DNA from: Sphaerotilus hippei
Lineage (GTDB): Bacteria; Pseudomonadota; Gammaproteobacteria; Burkholderiales; Burkholderiaceae_C
Reading direction: 5' to 3'
Assembly: GCF_003201595.1 (NCBI RefSeq)
Contig: NZ_QJJS01000013.1
Location: 1-64,000, forward strand
Length of the DNA stretch: 64,000 bases
The translations under genes were made by a program, and so were the position numbers. This document shows positions 8,503 through 19,194 of the stretch, piece after piece; position 1 is the stretch's first letter; every line of letters starts with the position of its first letter. Below the pieces are notes generated by a model. The model searched no databases and was not told the DNA's origin. It saw nothing but the letters and a program-made list of their open reading frames with translations.

Positions 8503-11500
8503 TCAGGTCGTGGCACGGGCTGCCGTGTCGTGCTGCTGGTGATACATCGCGTAGTACAGCACCGGGATCACCACCAGCGTCAGCATGGTCGAGACCAGGA
8601 TGCCGAAGATCAGCGAGATGGCCAGGCCGTTGAAGATCGGGTCGTCGAGGATGAAGAAGGCGCCGATCATCGCGGCCAGGCCCGTGAGCGCGATGGGCTG
8701 GGCGCGCACGGCCGCCGAGCTCATCACCGCCGCCTTGAAGTCCATGCCCTGCGCCACCTGCAGCTCGATGAAGTCCACCAGCAGGATGGAGTTGCGCACG
8801 ATGATGCCGGCCAGCGCGATCATGCCGATCATGCTGGTGGCGGTGTACTGCGCACCCAGCAGCGCATGGCCCGGCATCACGCCGATGAGGGTCAGCGGGA
8901 TGGGCGCCATGATGATCAGCGGCGTCAGGTAGCTCCTGAACTGAGCCACCACCAGCAGGTAGATCAGGATCAGGCCCACGCCGTAGGCCGCACCCATGTC
9001 GCGGAAGGTCTCGTAGGTGATCTGCCACTCGCCGTCCCACTTGACGGCGTACTGGCGGTAGGGATCGCCGGGCTGCCGGATCCAGTATTCCTCGATCTTG
9101 CCGGTGCCGGGCAGGGCGGCCTTCTCCAGGTTCGGGCGGATGGCGAACAGGCCGTACAGCGGCGAATCCAGCTTGCCGGCCATGTCGCCGAAGACGTAGC
9201 TCACGCCGTGCAGGTCCTTGGTGAACAGCGGCTTGTCGATGACGGCCTTCTCGACGCGGACCAGCTCGGACAGCGGCACGAGCTGGCCGTTGCCCGCGCG
9301 CAGCGGCAGCGCCAGCAGGGCCTCCAGGCCGACCTGGGATTCGGGCGGCAGCTGCAGGCGCACCGGCACCGGGTACTTGCTCTGGCCGTCGTGCAGCCAG
9401 GCCGCATCCATGCCGGACAGCGCGCCGTGCACGGTCTGCGCCACGGCGGCCACCGGAATGCCCAGTGACGCGGCCCGCTGGCGCTGCACGCGCAGGAAGG
9501 TGCGCGGCGCATCCTCGCGCAGCGTGGTGTCGATGCCGACGATGTCGGGCGTGGCGGCAAAGGCCTTGGCCACGTTGGCGGCCAGTTGCTGGCGTCCTGC
9601 TTCATCGGGGCCATAGATTTCGGCGACCAGCGGGCTCATCACCGGCGGGCCGGGCGGCACTTCCACGACCTTCAGACGCGCGCCGTGGGCGGCGGCGATC
9701 TTCTCCAGCTCCGGGCGGTGGCGCTGGGCGATGGCGTGGCTCTTTTCACTGCGGTGGTGCTTGTCGACCAGGTTCACCTGCAGGTCGCCCTGCTCGGCGT
9801 CGGCGCGCAGGTAGTACTGGCGCACCAGACCGTTGAAGGTGATGGGGCTGGCCGTGCCGGCGTAGCACTGCAGGTTGCGCACCTCGGGCTGCTTGGCCAG
9901 CCAGGCGCCCAGGTCGTTCAGGGCGGCGGCGGTGTTTTCCAGCGGCGTGCCGGCGGGCATCTCGACCACCACCTGGTACTCCGACTTGTTGTCGAAGGGC
10001 AGCATCTTCAGCACCACCCACTGCACGCCGGCCAGGCCGACGCTCAGCAGCAGCGCGACGAGGATGCCGGCCAGCAGCAGCCAGCGCTTGCGGGCGCTGT
10101 CCAGGAAGGGCGAAAGCACGCGGGCGAAAAAGCCCGGCAGCCTGGCCGCCAGCCCGGTGGGCGCAGCGTGTGCCGACGCGTCGCCGGGGCCGTGCGACTT
10201 CATCAGCCGCGCGGCCAGCCACGGCGTGACCGAGAAGGCGATGGCCAGCGAGATCGCCATGCCCAGGCTGGAGTTGATCGGGATGGGGCTCATGTACGGC
10301 CCCATCAGGCCGCTGACGAAGGCCATCGGCAGCAGCGCCGCGATCACCGTGAAGGTGGCCAGGATGGTGGGGCCGCCCACCTCGTCCACCGCGCCGGGAA
10401 TGATCTCCAGCAGCGGACGCCCCGGGTGCAGTTGCTGGTGGCGGTGGATGTTCTCGACCACCACGATGGCGTCGTCCACCAGGATGCCGATGGAGAAGAT
10501 CAGCGCGAACAGCGAGACGCGGTTGAGCGTGAAGCCCCAGGCCCAGCTGGCGAACAGCGTCGCCGTGAGCGTCAGGATCACCGCCGCGCCGACGATCACC
10601 GCCTCGCGCCGCCCCAGCGCCATGCCCACCAGCAGGATCACCGAGCCCGTCGCGAACGCCAGCTTCTGGATCAGCTTGTTGGCCTTCTCGGCCGCGGTCT
10701 CGCCGTAGTCGCGGGTGATGGTCATCTCCACGTCGGCGGGGATGACGGTGTTGCGCAGCTCGTCCAGGCGGGCGCGGACAGCGCGGGCCACGTCCACGGC
10801 GTTCTGGCCGGGCTTCTTGGTGACGGTGATCGTCACGGCCGGATGGACGCTGCCCGGGCGGGCGCCGGCACCGCTGGCACCGGCTTCGGCAGCCTTCGTG
10901 GCTTCCCCGTCGGCCGGGGCCGATCCGGGGGTGAACCAGACGTAGCGCGTGGGCTGAGCGGCACCGGCCTCGATGCGGGCCACTTCACGCAGGTACACCG
11001 GCTTGCCGGCGTGCGTGCCGACCACGAGCTGACCGACGTCGTCGGCCGAGCGCAGGAATTCACCCGTCTCGACGGTGATCATCTGCGGCGCGGCGCTGTC
11101 GCGGTTGACCACGCTGCCCGAAGGCATGGCGAGGTTGGCCGCGGCCAGCGTCTGCTTGAGCGAAAGCACGTCCACGCCGCGTTCGCGCAGCCGGGTCGGG
11201 TCGAGCAGCACCTGCACGGTCTGGCCGGGGCCGCCGATGGTTTCCACCTCGCGGCTGCCGGGCACACGCTTGAGCTCGGCCTCGACGGAATGGGCCACGC
11301 GCTCCAGGTCCACGCCCGGTGTGCCGTCCTTGCTCCACAGCGTCACGCCCAGCACCGGCACGTCGTCGATGCCCTTGGGCTTGACGATGGGAGCCAGCGT
11401 GCCCAGGCCGGCGGGCAGCCAGTCCTGGTTGGCGTTGAGCACGTCGTACAGGCGCACCAGGGCCTCGGTGCGCGGCACGCCCACCTTGTACTGCACCGTC

Positions 11501-11817
11501 AGCACGGCCACGCCGGGGCGGGCCACCGAGTAGGTGTGCTCGATGTCGGCGATCTGGCTGAGCACCTGCTCGGCTGGGCGCGCGACCATGTTCTGCACGT
11601 CCGCCGCGCTGGCCCCGGGGAAAGGGATCAGCACGTTGGCCATGGTCACGTTGATCTGCGGCTCTTCCTCGCGCGGCGTGACGAGCACGGCGAACAGGCC
11701 CAGCAGCAGCGCCACGAGGGCCAGCAGCGGCGTGAGGGCGTTGTCCTGGAGCCGGGCGGCCAATCGGCCCGAGAAACCGAGCGGCGCCCGGGTGTTCGAT
11801 GGGGTGGGCGAGTTCAT
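8503..11817 (-). CDS. RND-family efflux permease
   Basis: A 1104-residue inner-membrane proton-driven exporter of the AcrB/VexF type. The first transmembrane segment is near residues 28-46, followed by the TPREEEPQINV porter start. The proton-relay segment GILVDDAIVVVENIHRH is in the middle, and SIGLGMA/GLAAMIG-type transmembrane repeats mark the two-fold duplication. The Ala/Gly-rich stretch around residues 295-315 is an insertion in the porter domain. It lies 21 bases downstream of its adaptor gene and upstream of a DUF2892 gene. No outer-membrane factor is in this operon. The substrate is unknown. Confidence 0.93.
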   Translation of the reverse strand: MNSPTPSNTRAPLGFSGRLAARLQDNALTPLLALVALLLGLFAVLVTPREEEPQINVTMANVLIPFPGASAADVQNMVARPAEQVLSQIADIEHTYSVARPGVAVLTVQYKVGVPRTEALVRLYDVLNANQDWLPAGLGTLAPIVKPKGIDDVPVLGVTLWSKDGTPGVDLERVAHSVEAELKRVPGSREVETIGGPGQTVQVLLDPTRLRERGVDVLSLKQTLAAANLAMPSGSVVNRDSAAPQMITVETGEFLRSADDVGQLVVGTHAGKPVYLREVARIEAGAAQPTRYVWFTPGSAPADGEATKAAEAGASGAGARPGSVHPAVTITVTKKPGQNAVDVARAVRARLDELRNTVIPADVEMTITRDYGETAAEKANKLIQKLAFATGSVILLVGMALGRREAVIVGAAVILTLTATLFASWAWGFTLNRVSLFALIFSIGILVDDAIVVVENIHRHQQLHPGRPLLEIIPGAVDEVGGPTILATFTVIAALLPMAFVSGLMGPYMSPIPINSSLGMAISLAIAFSVTPWLAARLMKSHGPGDASAHAAPTGLAARLPGFFARVLSPFLDSARKRWLLLAGILVALLLSVGLAGVQWVVLKMLPFDNKSEYQVVVEMPAGTPLENTAAALNDLGAWLAKQPEVRNLQCYAGTASPITFNGLVRQYYLRADAEQGDLQVNLVDKHHRSEKSHAIAQRHRPELEKIAAAHGARLKVVEVPPGPPVMSPLVAEIYGPDEAGRQQLAANVAKAFAATPDIVGIDTTLREDAPRTFLRVQRQRAASLGIPVAAVAQTVHGALSGMDAAWLHDGQSKYPVPVRLQLPPESQVGLEALLALPLRAGNGQLVPLSELVRVEKAVIDKPLFTKDLHGVSYVFGDMAGKLDSPLYGLFAIRPNLEKAALPGTGKIEEYWIRQPGDPYRQYAVKWDGEWQITYETFRDMGAAYGVGLILIYLLVVAQFRSYLTPLIIMAPIPLTLIGVMPGHALLGAQYTATSMIGMIALAGIIVRNSILLVDFIELQVAQGMDFKAAVMSSAAVRAQPIALTGLAAMIGAFFILDDPIFNGLAISLIFGILVSTMLTLVVIPVLYYAMYHQQHDTAARATT

Positions 11818-11838
11818 GGTGTCGTGTCCGGCCTGGGC

Positions 11839-12930
11839 TCAGCGAGCGGCCGCGGGGCGGGCATCGGCCAGGCCGGCGCGCACCGCGTCGGTGGCGACCC
11901 GTTCGCCGGCGCTCAGGCCGGCCAGCACCTCGACGCGGTCGCCCTGGGTGGCTCCCGGTCGCACCGCCCGCAGCACGAACTGGCCGCCCCGCGCGACGTA
12001 GACCGCCGTCAGCTCGCCGCGCCGCAGCAGGGCACCGACCGGCACGCTCAGCGCGGTGGCCGACGCGGTCGTGGCACCGGCCGGGTCCGCGAAACGCACC
12101 CGCACGGTCTGGCCGGGCAGCAGGCTGCCGCCGTCGGCACCCGACAGGTCGAGCCGCCATTCGACGGTCTGCGTCACGGCATCGGCCGTGGGCAGGTCGG
12201 TGCGGCGCACCGGAGCGACCCAGCGCTGGTCGGGCAGCTGCACCTCGATGCGCCGGGCCGTGCGGGCCAGCATCGCCTGCGAGGCCGGCACCTGCACCAC
12301 CGCCCGCAGCGCGCCGGGCTGGTAGACGGTGGCCACCGCTCGGCCCGGGATGGCCAGGTCGCCGGTGTCGAGGTGGGTGGCCAGCACCACCCCCTCGAAC
12401 GGTGCGGTGACGCTGGCGAAGCTGCGTGTCAGCGCCGCCTGCTGGCGCCCGGCGCCGGCCTGGGCCATGCCGGCCTCGGCGGCCTTGAACTGGTTCTCCG
12501 CGTTGTCCAGCGCCGACTGGCTGACGTAACCCTGGGCGCGCAGCTCGCGGCTGCGCTCCAGCTGGGTGCGGGCGTTGCGCAGGTCGGCCTCGGCCTGGGC
12601 GACCCCGGCACTGCTCTGGGCCAGCGCCGCCACTGCGCCGCGTTCGTCGATGCGTGCCAGCGGCTGGCCGGCCTTGACCTGATCGCCGGCCCGGACCTGC
12701 AGCTGCAGCACGTTGCCGCTGACCTGCGCGGCAACGGTCGCCTGGCGCACCGCCTGGACCGCCCCGTCGATCTCCAGCCCCCGGCGCGTGGCCTGCGAGC
12801 GCACCTCGACCACCGGCACCTCGACCGCTGCCCGGGCCTGCAGCGGGCCGGCCATCAGGGCTGCCAGCAGCAGCGTGCGGCCACGCCGAAGGGCCACGAA
12901 GGGGAGGGGCGGGGCGGGCGTGCGGGGCAT
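11839..12930 (-). CDS. RND efflux adaptor (membrane-fusion protein)
   Basis: A 363-residue periplasmic adaptor for the permease downstream. It has an N-terminal export signal (RTLLLAALMAGPLQARA), a lipoyl-like half motif around VSGNVLQLQVRAGDQVKAGQ, a coiled-coil hairpin near residues 95-150, a second lipoyl half ASVTAPFEGVV, and beta-barrel and membrane-proximal parts. I set the start at MPRTPAPP because AGGAG stands six bases before it; the ATG 24 bases earlier lies inside a palindrome that looks like an operator. First gene of the adaptor-permease-DUF2892-repressor operon. Confidence 0.9.
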   Translation of the reverse strand: MPRTPAPPLPFVALRRGRTLLLAALMAGPLQARAAVEVPVVEVRSQATRRGLEIDGAVQAVRQATVAAQVSGNVLQLQVRAGDQVKAGQPLARIDERGAVAALAQSSAGVAQAEADLRNARTQLERSRELRAQGYVSQSALDNAENQFKAAEAGMAQAGAGRQQAALTRSFASVTAPFEGVVLATHLDTGDLAIPGRAVATVYQPGALRAVVQVPASQAMLARTARRIEVQLPDQRWVAPVRRTDLPTADAVTQTVEWRLDLSGADGGSLLPGQTVRVRFADPAGATTASATALSVPVGALLRRGELTAVYVARGGQFVLRAVRPGATQGDRVEVLAGLSAGERVATDAVRAGLADARPAAAR

Positions 12931-12942
12931 GACGGACTCCTG

Positions 12943-12960
12943 TATACCCTGCATGGTATA
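12943..12960. promoter_or_regulatory. Palindromic operator candidate for the CsoR-family repressor
   Basis: TATACC-CTGCAT-GGTATA, an 18-base palindrome in which only one base pair is unmatched. It is AT-containing in a GC-rich stretch and lies just upstream of the ribosome site of the RND adaptor gene. Operators of CsoR/CstR/FrmR-type regulators often carry outer ATACC/GGTAT arms around a GC-rich centre, so the family member encoded at the end of the same operon is the obvious candidate. The match is by eye. Confidence 0.6.
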
Positions 12961-13023
12961 TCAGAACGATGTTTCCGGGAGCGACCGTCCCATGTTGGTC
13001 CGCCGGTCACGCCGATGGGGTGA

Positions 13024-14193
<1,170 letters not shown>

Positions 14194-14201
14194 CCGCCGG
14201 C

Positions 14202-14238
14202 CGGCGCCACCCCACCGGGTTTGGGGGGGGTGGCGCCG
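14202..14238 (+). terminator. Strong stem-loop after the deaminase gene
   Basis: A perfect 12-base stem (CGGCGCCACCCC pairing with GGGGTGGCGCCG) around a 13-base loop, starting 9 bases after the deaminase stop. There is no T run after it, so it is either a weak intrinsic terminator or a 3' stabilising hairpin. Confidence 0.5.
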
Positions 14239-14319
14239 CTCCAGGGGGCGAACAGGCCGTCGCTCGCTGGTTTTATCGGCCGTTGAAGGCCCGGGACGGC
14301 AGCCTACATTGGCTTGGCC

Positions 14320-17121
14320 ATGTCCGCCCAGCCCCCGACCCTCGACCTGCCGCCCGCCTTGCGCGATCCGGCCGCCCTGCGCCGCATCGAGCGGCTCGTG
14401 CTGCTCGGGTTCGTGCTGCTGTGGGCGCTGATCGTCGTGGTCAGCGTGCTCGACATGCGCGCCGACGTGCGCCTGCGCACGGCCGACCTGATCCACGAGG
14501 CCGAGCTCGGCACCCGCACCAAGGCGCAGGAGCTGCAGGCGATGTTCCGCGAGCTGCACGTCTCCATCCGCACGATGAGCCTGCTGCCGCCGCTGCGCGA
14601 GGCCGAGGCCCGCAACCGCGCCAGCCCGGACGACGATGTCGTCGACGGCCGGCGTTTCCGCAGCAGCGACGCCCAGACGCTGCAGCAGCTCTACAACCAC
14701 CAGGCGGCCTTGCTGTCGGTCTCCGAGGTCTACGTCGTCTACGACGGCTTCCAGCCCGACCGGGGCGAGGTGCCGTTCCTGATGTTCGACCAGGTCATCG
14801 TCGACCGCTTCCGCTCCCGCATCGGCCGCCACCTGGCGGTGCTGGGCCTGCCCGATTTTTCGGCCATGGAGGCCACGGCAGCCGGCGTGCTGGCTCGGCC
14901 CGGACGTGACGAGGCCGCGGCCCGGGACCGCTGGCATGGCGCGCTGTCCGGCCCCGCCCGGGACGATGCCGACATCCCGCTGGAGGACGAGCACGAGGAG
15001 TACGCCTACCTCGAGCGCCTGCTCGCCCGGGAGCGTCAGGCCCATGCGCAGCTGCCGGCCACCGGGCCGGAGGGCATTCCGATGACGGTGTCGCCGCTGC
15101 TGCGCACCTGCGACAACAGCCAGTTCCTGTCGATGCGCCACGGGGATGAGCGGGACCGCACCGGCCTGATCTTCAGCAGCCCGATCTACGACGCCCGCAG
15201 CGGCCGCTTCAAGGGCGTGGTCGCCACCACGGTGCGCACCAACATGATCGAGGCGCGGCTGATCGGCTGGCCTTTCCTGCCGGTCTCCGAGGCCGATCGC
15301 GGCGAGGCGGTCCAGGCCGGCATGAACCTGCAGGCGCCACCGGCCGAATGGGTGCTGGAGCACGCCGGGCTGGGCGTGCGGGTGATGGACCGGCGCCACC
15401 CGCAGCTGGCGAGCTGGCTCGAAGCCCCGGGCGGATCCGCACAGGGCTCGATCGTGCGGGTCAGTGCCGAGGTGCCGGTGGCCGGCGAGGCCGGCTGGAT
15501 GCTGCATCGCTACCTGGCGCCCGCGCAGATCGAGCAGATCGAGCGGCAGGCCGGCCTGAGCCTGCTCTGGCGCGCCGGGGCGGCCACCGTGCTGCTGCTG
15601 CTGCTGGGCGGCACGGTGCTGCACAGCCTGCGCAGCCAGCGGCGCGGCCATGTGCAACTGCATGCGCTGGCCAACTTCGACCCGCTCACCGGGCTGCCGA
15701 ACCGGCGCCAGCTGCAGTCGCGCATCGAGGCTGCGCTGCTCGGCGCCCGCCGCCGCCACGCACGCATGGCGCTGGTGATGATCGACCTCGACGACTTCAA
15801 GCAGGTCAACGACACGCTGGGCCACGGCGCGGGCGACCGCCTGCTGGTGGAGCTGTCGCGCCGCTTCGGCGAGCGCCTGGCCGCCGACGACCGCGCCCGC
15901 CACGTGCCCGGCTGGGGCGAGACCCCGCTGCGGCTGATGGCCGATGCCTCGTCCGAAGGGGCGCTGCTCGGCCGGCTGGGCGGGGATGAGTTCCTGGTGC
16001 TGCTGCCCGAGGTGTCCGACGACCGCGAGGCGCTGGCCGTGGTCGACAGCCTGCTGGCCGCGCTGATCGAGCCGGTCCACATCGACGGCCAGCCGACCTA
16101 CTGCCGCGCCAGCATCGGCGTGGCGCTCTACCCGCAGCATGGCCACGATGCCGACACCCTGCTGCGCAGCGCCGACCAGGCGATGTATGCGGCCAAGCGC
16201 GTCAACGGCAGCAGCGTCGCGCTGTTCGAGCAGGAGCTCGACCAGGATTCAGTGCGCCGGCTCAAGCTGCTCACCGAGCTGCACGGCGCCCTCGAGCGCG
16301 GCGAGTTCCTGCTGCACTACCAGCCGGTGCTCGACGTGGCCAGCGGCAGCTTCCGCAGCGCCGAGGCGCTGCTGCGCTGGCGCCACCCGCAGTTCGGCCT
16401 GGTCTCGCCGGGCGAGTTCGTGCCGCTGCTCGAGCGCTCGGGCCTGATCGTGCCAGTCGGCCGCTGGGTGCTGGGCGAGGCCGCCCGCCAGGTGCAGCGC
16501 TGGCGCCTGGCGGGCTCGCCGCTGCGCGGCGTCAGCGTCAACCTCTCGGCGGTGCAGATCGCCCAGACCGACTACTCCGCCGAGGCGGTGCACATCGTCG
16601 AGACCATCGGCGTCGAGCCCGAGGCGCTGACCGTCGAGATCACCGAATCGGTGCTGATGGACAACTCCGAGCGCAACATCGCCCAGCTCGAGGTGCTGCG
16701 GGCCGCCGGCATGCGCCTGGCCATCGACGACTTCGGCAAGGGCTACTCCTCGCTCGGCTACCTGCGCCAGTTCCCGGTCAACGTGCTCAAGATCGACCGC
16801 GCGCTGCTGACCGACGCCAACAACGCCACCGGCCGCGCCATCCTCTACACCGTCGCCGACCTGGCCCAGCGCATGGGCATCGACTCGGTGGGCGAAGGCG
16901 CGGAGGACCGCGAGCAGTTCGACAGCCTCATCGATGCCGGCTGCACCGCCGTGCAGGGCTACTTCCTGGCCCGCCCGATGCGGGCCGACCTGGCCGATGA
17001 CCTCGCCCGGCACTTCGACCTGGACGATCACCTGATCGAGCACCCCGCGCTGCCGCCGCTGCCCACGCCGCGCCGGCCGCTTCCGGGCCCGGGCGCGATG
17101 TTCATGCCCGGCACGGCCTGA
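14320..17121 (+). CDS. Membrane-bound GGDEF-EAL protein (cyclic-di-GMP turnover)
   Basis: A 933-residue protein with a transmembrane segment near residues 25-45, a long periplasmic sensor region (about 46-410, probably a CACHE-type fold), a second segment near 414-436, then GGDEF and EAL domains. The synthase motif GGDEF (554-558) is intact. No RxxD inhibitory site stands five residues before it, and a stretch of about 25 extra residues (containing HVPGWGETP) sits there instead. The phosphodiesterase motifs EALLRW (from 682), EITES and DDFGKGYSSL are present, so both activities look possible. The start is the ATG at 14320. Confidence 0.92.
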   Translation: MSAQPPTLDLPPALRDPAALRRIERLVLLGFVLLWALIVVVSVLDMRADVRLRTADLIHEAELGTRTKAQELQAMFRELHVSIRTMSLLPPLREAEARNRASPDDDVVDGRRFRSSDAQTLQQLYNHQAALLSVSEVYVVYDGFQPDRGEVPFLMFDQVIVDRFRSRIGRHLAVLGLPDFSAMEATAAGVLARPGRDEAAARDRWHGALSGPARDDADIPLEDEHEEYAYLERLLARERQAHAQLPATGPEGIPMTVSPLLRTCDNSQFLSMRHGDERDRTGLIFSSPIYDARSGRFKGVVATTVRTNMIEARLIGWPFLPVSEADRGEAVQAGMNLQAPPAEWVLEHAGLGVRVMDRRHPQLASWLEAPGGSAQGSIVRVSAEVPVAGEAGWMLHRYLAPAQIEQIERQAGLSLLWRAGAATVLLLLLGGTVLHSLRSQRRGHVQLHALANFDPLTGLPNRRQLQSRIEAALLGARRRHARMALVMIDLDDFKQVNDTLGHGAGDRLLVELSRRFGERLAADDRARHVPGWGETPLRLMADASSEGALLGRLGGDEFLVLLPEVSDDREALAVVDSLLAALIEPVHIDGQPTYCRASIGVALYPQHGHDADTLLRSADQAMYAAKRVNGSSVALFEQELDQDSVRRLKLLTELHGALERGEFLLHYQPVLDVASGSFRSAEALLRWRHPQFGLVSPGEFVPLLERSGLIVPVGRWVLGEAARQVQRWRLAGSPLRGVSVNLSAVQIAQTDYSAEAVHIVETIGVEPEALTVEITESVLMDNSERNIAQLEVLRAAGMRLAIDDFGKGYSSLGYLRQFPVNVLKIDRALLTDANNATGRAILYTVADLAQRMGIDSVGEGAEDREQFDSLIDAGCTAVQGYFLARPMRADLADDLARHFDLDDHLIEHPALPPLPTPRRPLPGPGAMFMPGTA

Positions 17122-17205
17122 GCCGGCGCTGAGCGACAATCAGGCGCTGCTCGCGTGCCCCCGCGGGCAGCGCCTTTTGCATCCGGGGCCATGTGGAGGA
17201 ACACC

Positions 17206-18318
17206 ATGTACAAAAACCTCGTGCGCGCCAGCGTGGCCGCCGTCGTTGCCGCCGCCTGCGGGTCGGGCCTGGCGCAGGGCACCGCCCCCGCGCCCCGGGC
17301 CCCCGCCGAAGCCCTGAAGGTCGCCTTCGTCTACGTCAGCCCCGTCGGCACCGCCGGCTGGACCTACCAGCACGACCTCGGCCGCCTGGCGATGGAGCGC
17401 CACCTCGGCGCGGCGGTGCGCACCACCCGGGTCGAGAACGTCGCCGAGGGGCCCGACTCCGAACGGGTGATGCGCGACCTCGCGGCCCAGGGCCACCGCC
17501 TGATCTTCGCCACCAGCTTCGGCTACCTCGAGCCGGCGCTGAAGGTCGCGGCCGAGTTCCCGCAGGTCGCCTTCGAGCACATGGGCGGCTACAGGACCGC
17601 GGCCAACCTCAACACCTACAACGCCCGCTTCTACGAAGGCCGCTACCTGGCCGGTCTCGTCGCCGGCCGGATGAGCAAGACCGGCACCGCCGGCTACGTC
17701 GCCGGTTTCCCGATCCCCGAGGTCGTCCAGGGCATCAACGCCTTCACGCTGGGCATGCGGGCGGCCAACCCCAAGGCCACGGTCAAGGTCGTCTGGCTCA
17801 ACACCTGGTTCGATCCTGCCCGCGAGCGCGAGGCCGCCCAGTCCCTGCTCAACGACGGGGTGGACACGCTGACCCACCACAGCGGCTCCACCGCCATCCC
17901 GGTGCTGGCCGAGGAGAACGCCGCCCGGGGCGTGATGCTGCTGGGCTACCAGAGCGACATGCGCCACATCGCGCCCCAGGCGCAGCTCACCTCCGTCACG
18001 CACGACTGGGGCGCGCACTACACCGCGGTGGCACGTGCCGTGATCGCCGGCACCTGGAAGCCGCAGCCCTTCTGGGGGGGCGTGCGGGAGCGCATCATCC
18101 ACCTCGCGCCGTTTTCCGAGCGGGTGCCCGTGCCGGTGCGCCAGCAGGTCGCGGAGATCGAACGGGCCCTGGCGGCCGGTCGCCTGCACCCGTTCACCGG
18201 CCCGCTCGTCGACCAGGCCGGCTCCGTGCGTCTGGCCCGCGGTGCGATGCCCGATGCCGAACTGGCGAAGATGGACTACTTCGTCCAGGGTGTGGTGGGC
18301 ACCTTGCCCAGGCACTGA
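17206..18318 (+). CDS. BMP/Med-family substrate-binding protein (purine nucleoside type)
   Basis: A 370-residue periplasmic solute-binding protein of the PnrA/Med/BMP family, which usually feeds nucleoside ABC importers. An export signal covers residues 1-25 (VAAACGSGLAQG, with a possible lipobox AAAC). The mature part has the family landmarks FVYVSPVGTAGWTYQHD, FATSFGYLEPA, NTYNARFYEGRYLAG and HHSGSTA. A clear GGAGGA site precedes the ATG by five bases. No transporter permease genes are nearby. Closeness to the adenine deaminase gene suggests a role in purine uptake, which is inference. Confidence 0.88.
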   Translation: MYKNLVRASVAAVVAAACGSGLAQGTAPAPRAPAEALKVAFVYVSPVGTAGWTYQHDLGRLAMERHLGAAVRTTRVENVAEGPDSERVMRDLAAQGHRLIFATSFGYLEPALKVAAEFPQVAFEHMGGYRTAANLNTYNARFYEGRYLAGLVAGRMSKTGTAGYVAGFPIPEVVQGINAFTLGMRAANPKATVKVVWLNTWFDPAREREAAQSLLNDGVDTLTHHSGSTAIPVLAEENAARGVMLLGYQSDMRHIAPQAQLTSVTHDWGAHYTAVARAVIAGTWKPQPFWGGVRERIIHLAPFSERVPVPVRQQVAEIERALAAGRLHPFTGPLVDQAGSVRLARGAMPDAELAKMDYFVQGVVGTLPRH

Positions 18319-18372
18319 GCGGCGTGCAGCGCATGGAATCGCGCTGCGATGACACCATCACGGGGAGCCTTC

Positions 18373-19146
18373 ATGGACATGAAATCGAATCCTTTCCACC
18401 GGGCACGGTGGTCGATCGCCGTGCTGGGCGCGCTGGCGCTGGTGGCCTGTGGCGGTGGGGGCGGCACCGGCGACGCGGGCACCCCGTCGACCGAGGGCGT
18501 CTATGCCGGCGTGCTCAACGGCAGCAGCAGCGGCAGCACGGCCTTCCAGTTGCTGATGCTCGACAACGGCGAGCTCTGGTCGATGTACGGCACGCAGGGG
18601 GCCAGCGCCTTCGTGGCGGCCGGTTTTGTCCAGGGCTCGGGCACGCAGGTCAGCCACGCCTTCGTCTCGACCAACACCCGCGACTTCGGCACCGTGCCGG
18701 CGCAGGGCGTGACCACGAGTGCCCTGCACGACCCCACGGCCAACACCCTCTCCGGCACCGTCGGCTCGACCTCCTTCGTCGGTACCCCGCTGCCGACGTC
18801 GCTCTACACCTACGGCACCCCGGCGGTGCCGGGCACCGTGACCGGCTCGTGGACCACCACCAGCCTGAGCGGCGAGCGCGTGACGGTCGACATCACCCCC
18901 GGCGGCACGTTCACGGCCACCTCCAGCCTCGGCTGCAGCCTGTCCGGGACGATCGTGCCGAGGCCCTCCGGCAAGAATGTCTTCAACGTGGCCGTCACCT
19001 TCGGCGCCTCGCCCTGTGCGCTGCCGTCGCAGGCCGCCTCGGGCATCGCGATCGCCTATCCCCTGCCCACGGGCAGGACCCAGTTGCTGGTCGCGGTGGT
19101 GAACCCGGCCCGAACGGCAGGCCTGGCCCTCGTCGGCACGAAGTGA
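18373..19146 (+). CDS. Hypothetical lipoprotein
   Basis: A 257-residue predicted lipoprotein. The signal peptide ends in the lipobox LVAC near residue 26, followed by a glycine run GGGGG typical of many Burkholderiales lipoproteins. The mature protein is rich in Ser, Thr, Gly and Val with beta-type alternation, and has two cysteines (GCSL and SPCAL) that could pair. I recognise no domain. GGAG stands five bases before the chosen ATG; a second ATG six bases later is possible. Confidence 0.8.
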   Translation: MDMKSNPFHRARWSIAVLGALALVACGGGGGTGDAGTPSTEGVYAGVLNGSSSGSTAFQLLMLDNGELWSMYGTQGASAFVAAGFVQGSGTQVSHAFVSTNTRDFGTVPAQGVTTSALHDPTANTLSGTVGSTSFVGTPLPTSLYTYGTPAVPGTVTGSWTTTSLSGERVTVDITPGGTFTATSSLGCSLSGTIVPRPSGKNVFNVAVTFGASPCALPSQAASGIAIAYPLPTGRTQLLVAVVNPARTAGLALVGTK

Positions 19147-19194
19147 GGCCGGGATCGGGAGGACAATGCCGTTCGATTCCCAAGAAGGCATTCC

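Noticed and set aside
12951..12956. ATG at 12954 as the start of the RND adaptor.
   Set aside because: It lies inside the operator-like palindrome and has no ribosome site; the ATG at 12930 has AGGAG at proper distance.
9586..13023. A 1145-codon open frame on the + strand across the RND genes.
   Set aside because: Shadow of the - strand permease and adaptor genes. It is His/Gln/Arg-rich with no domain, and the real genes on the other strand are certain.
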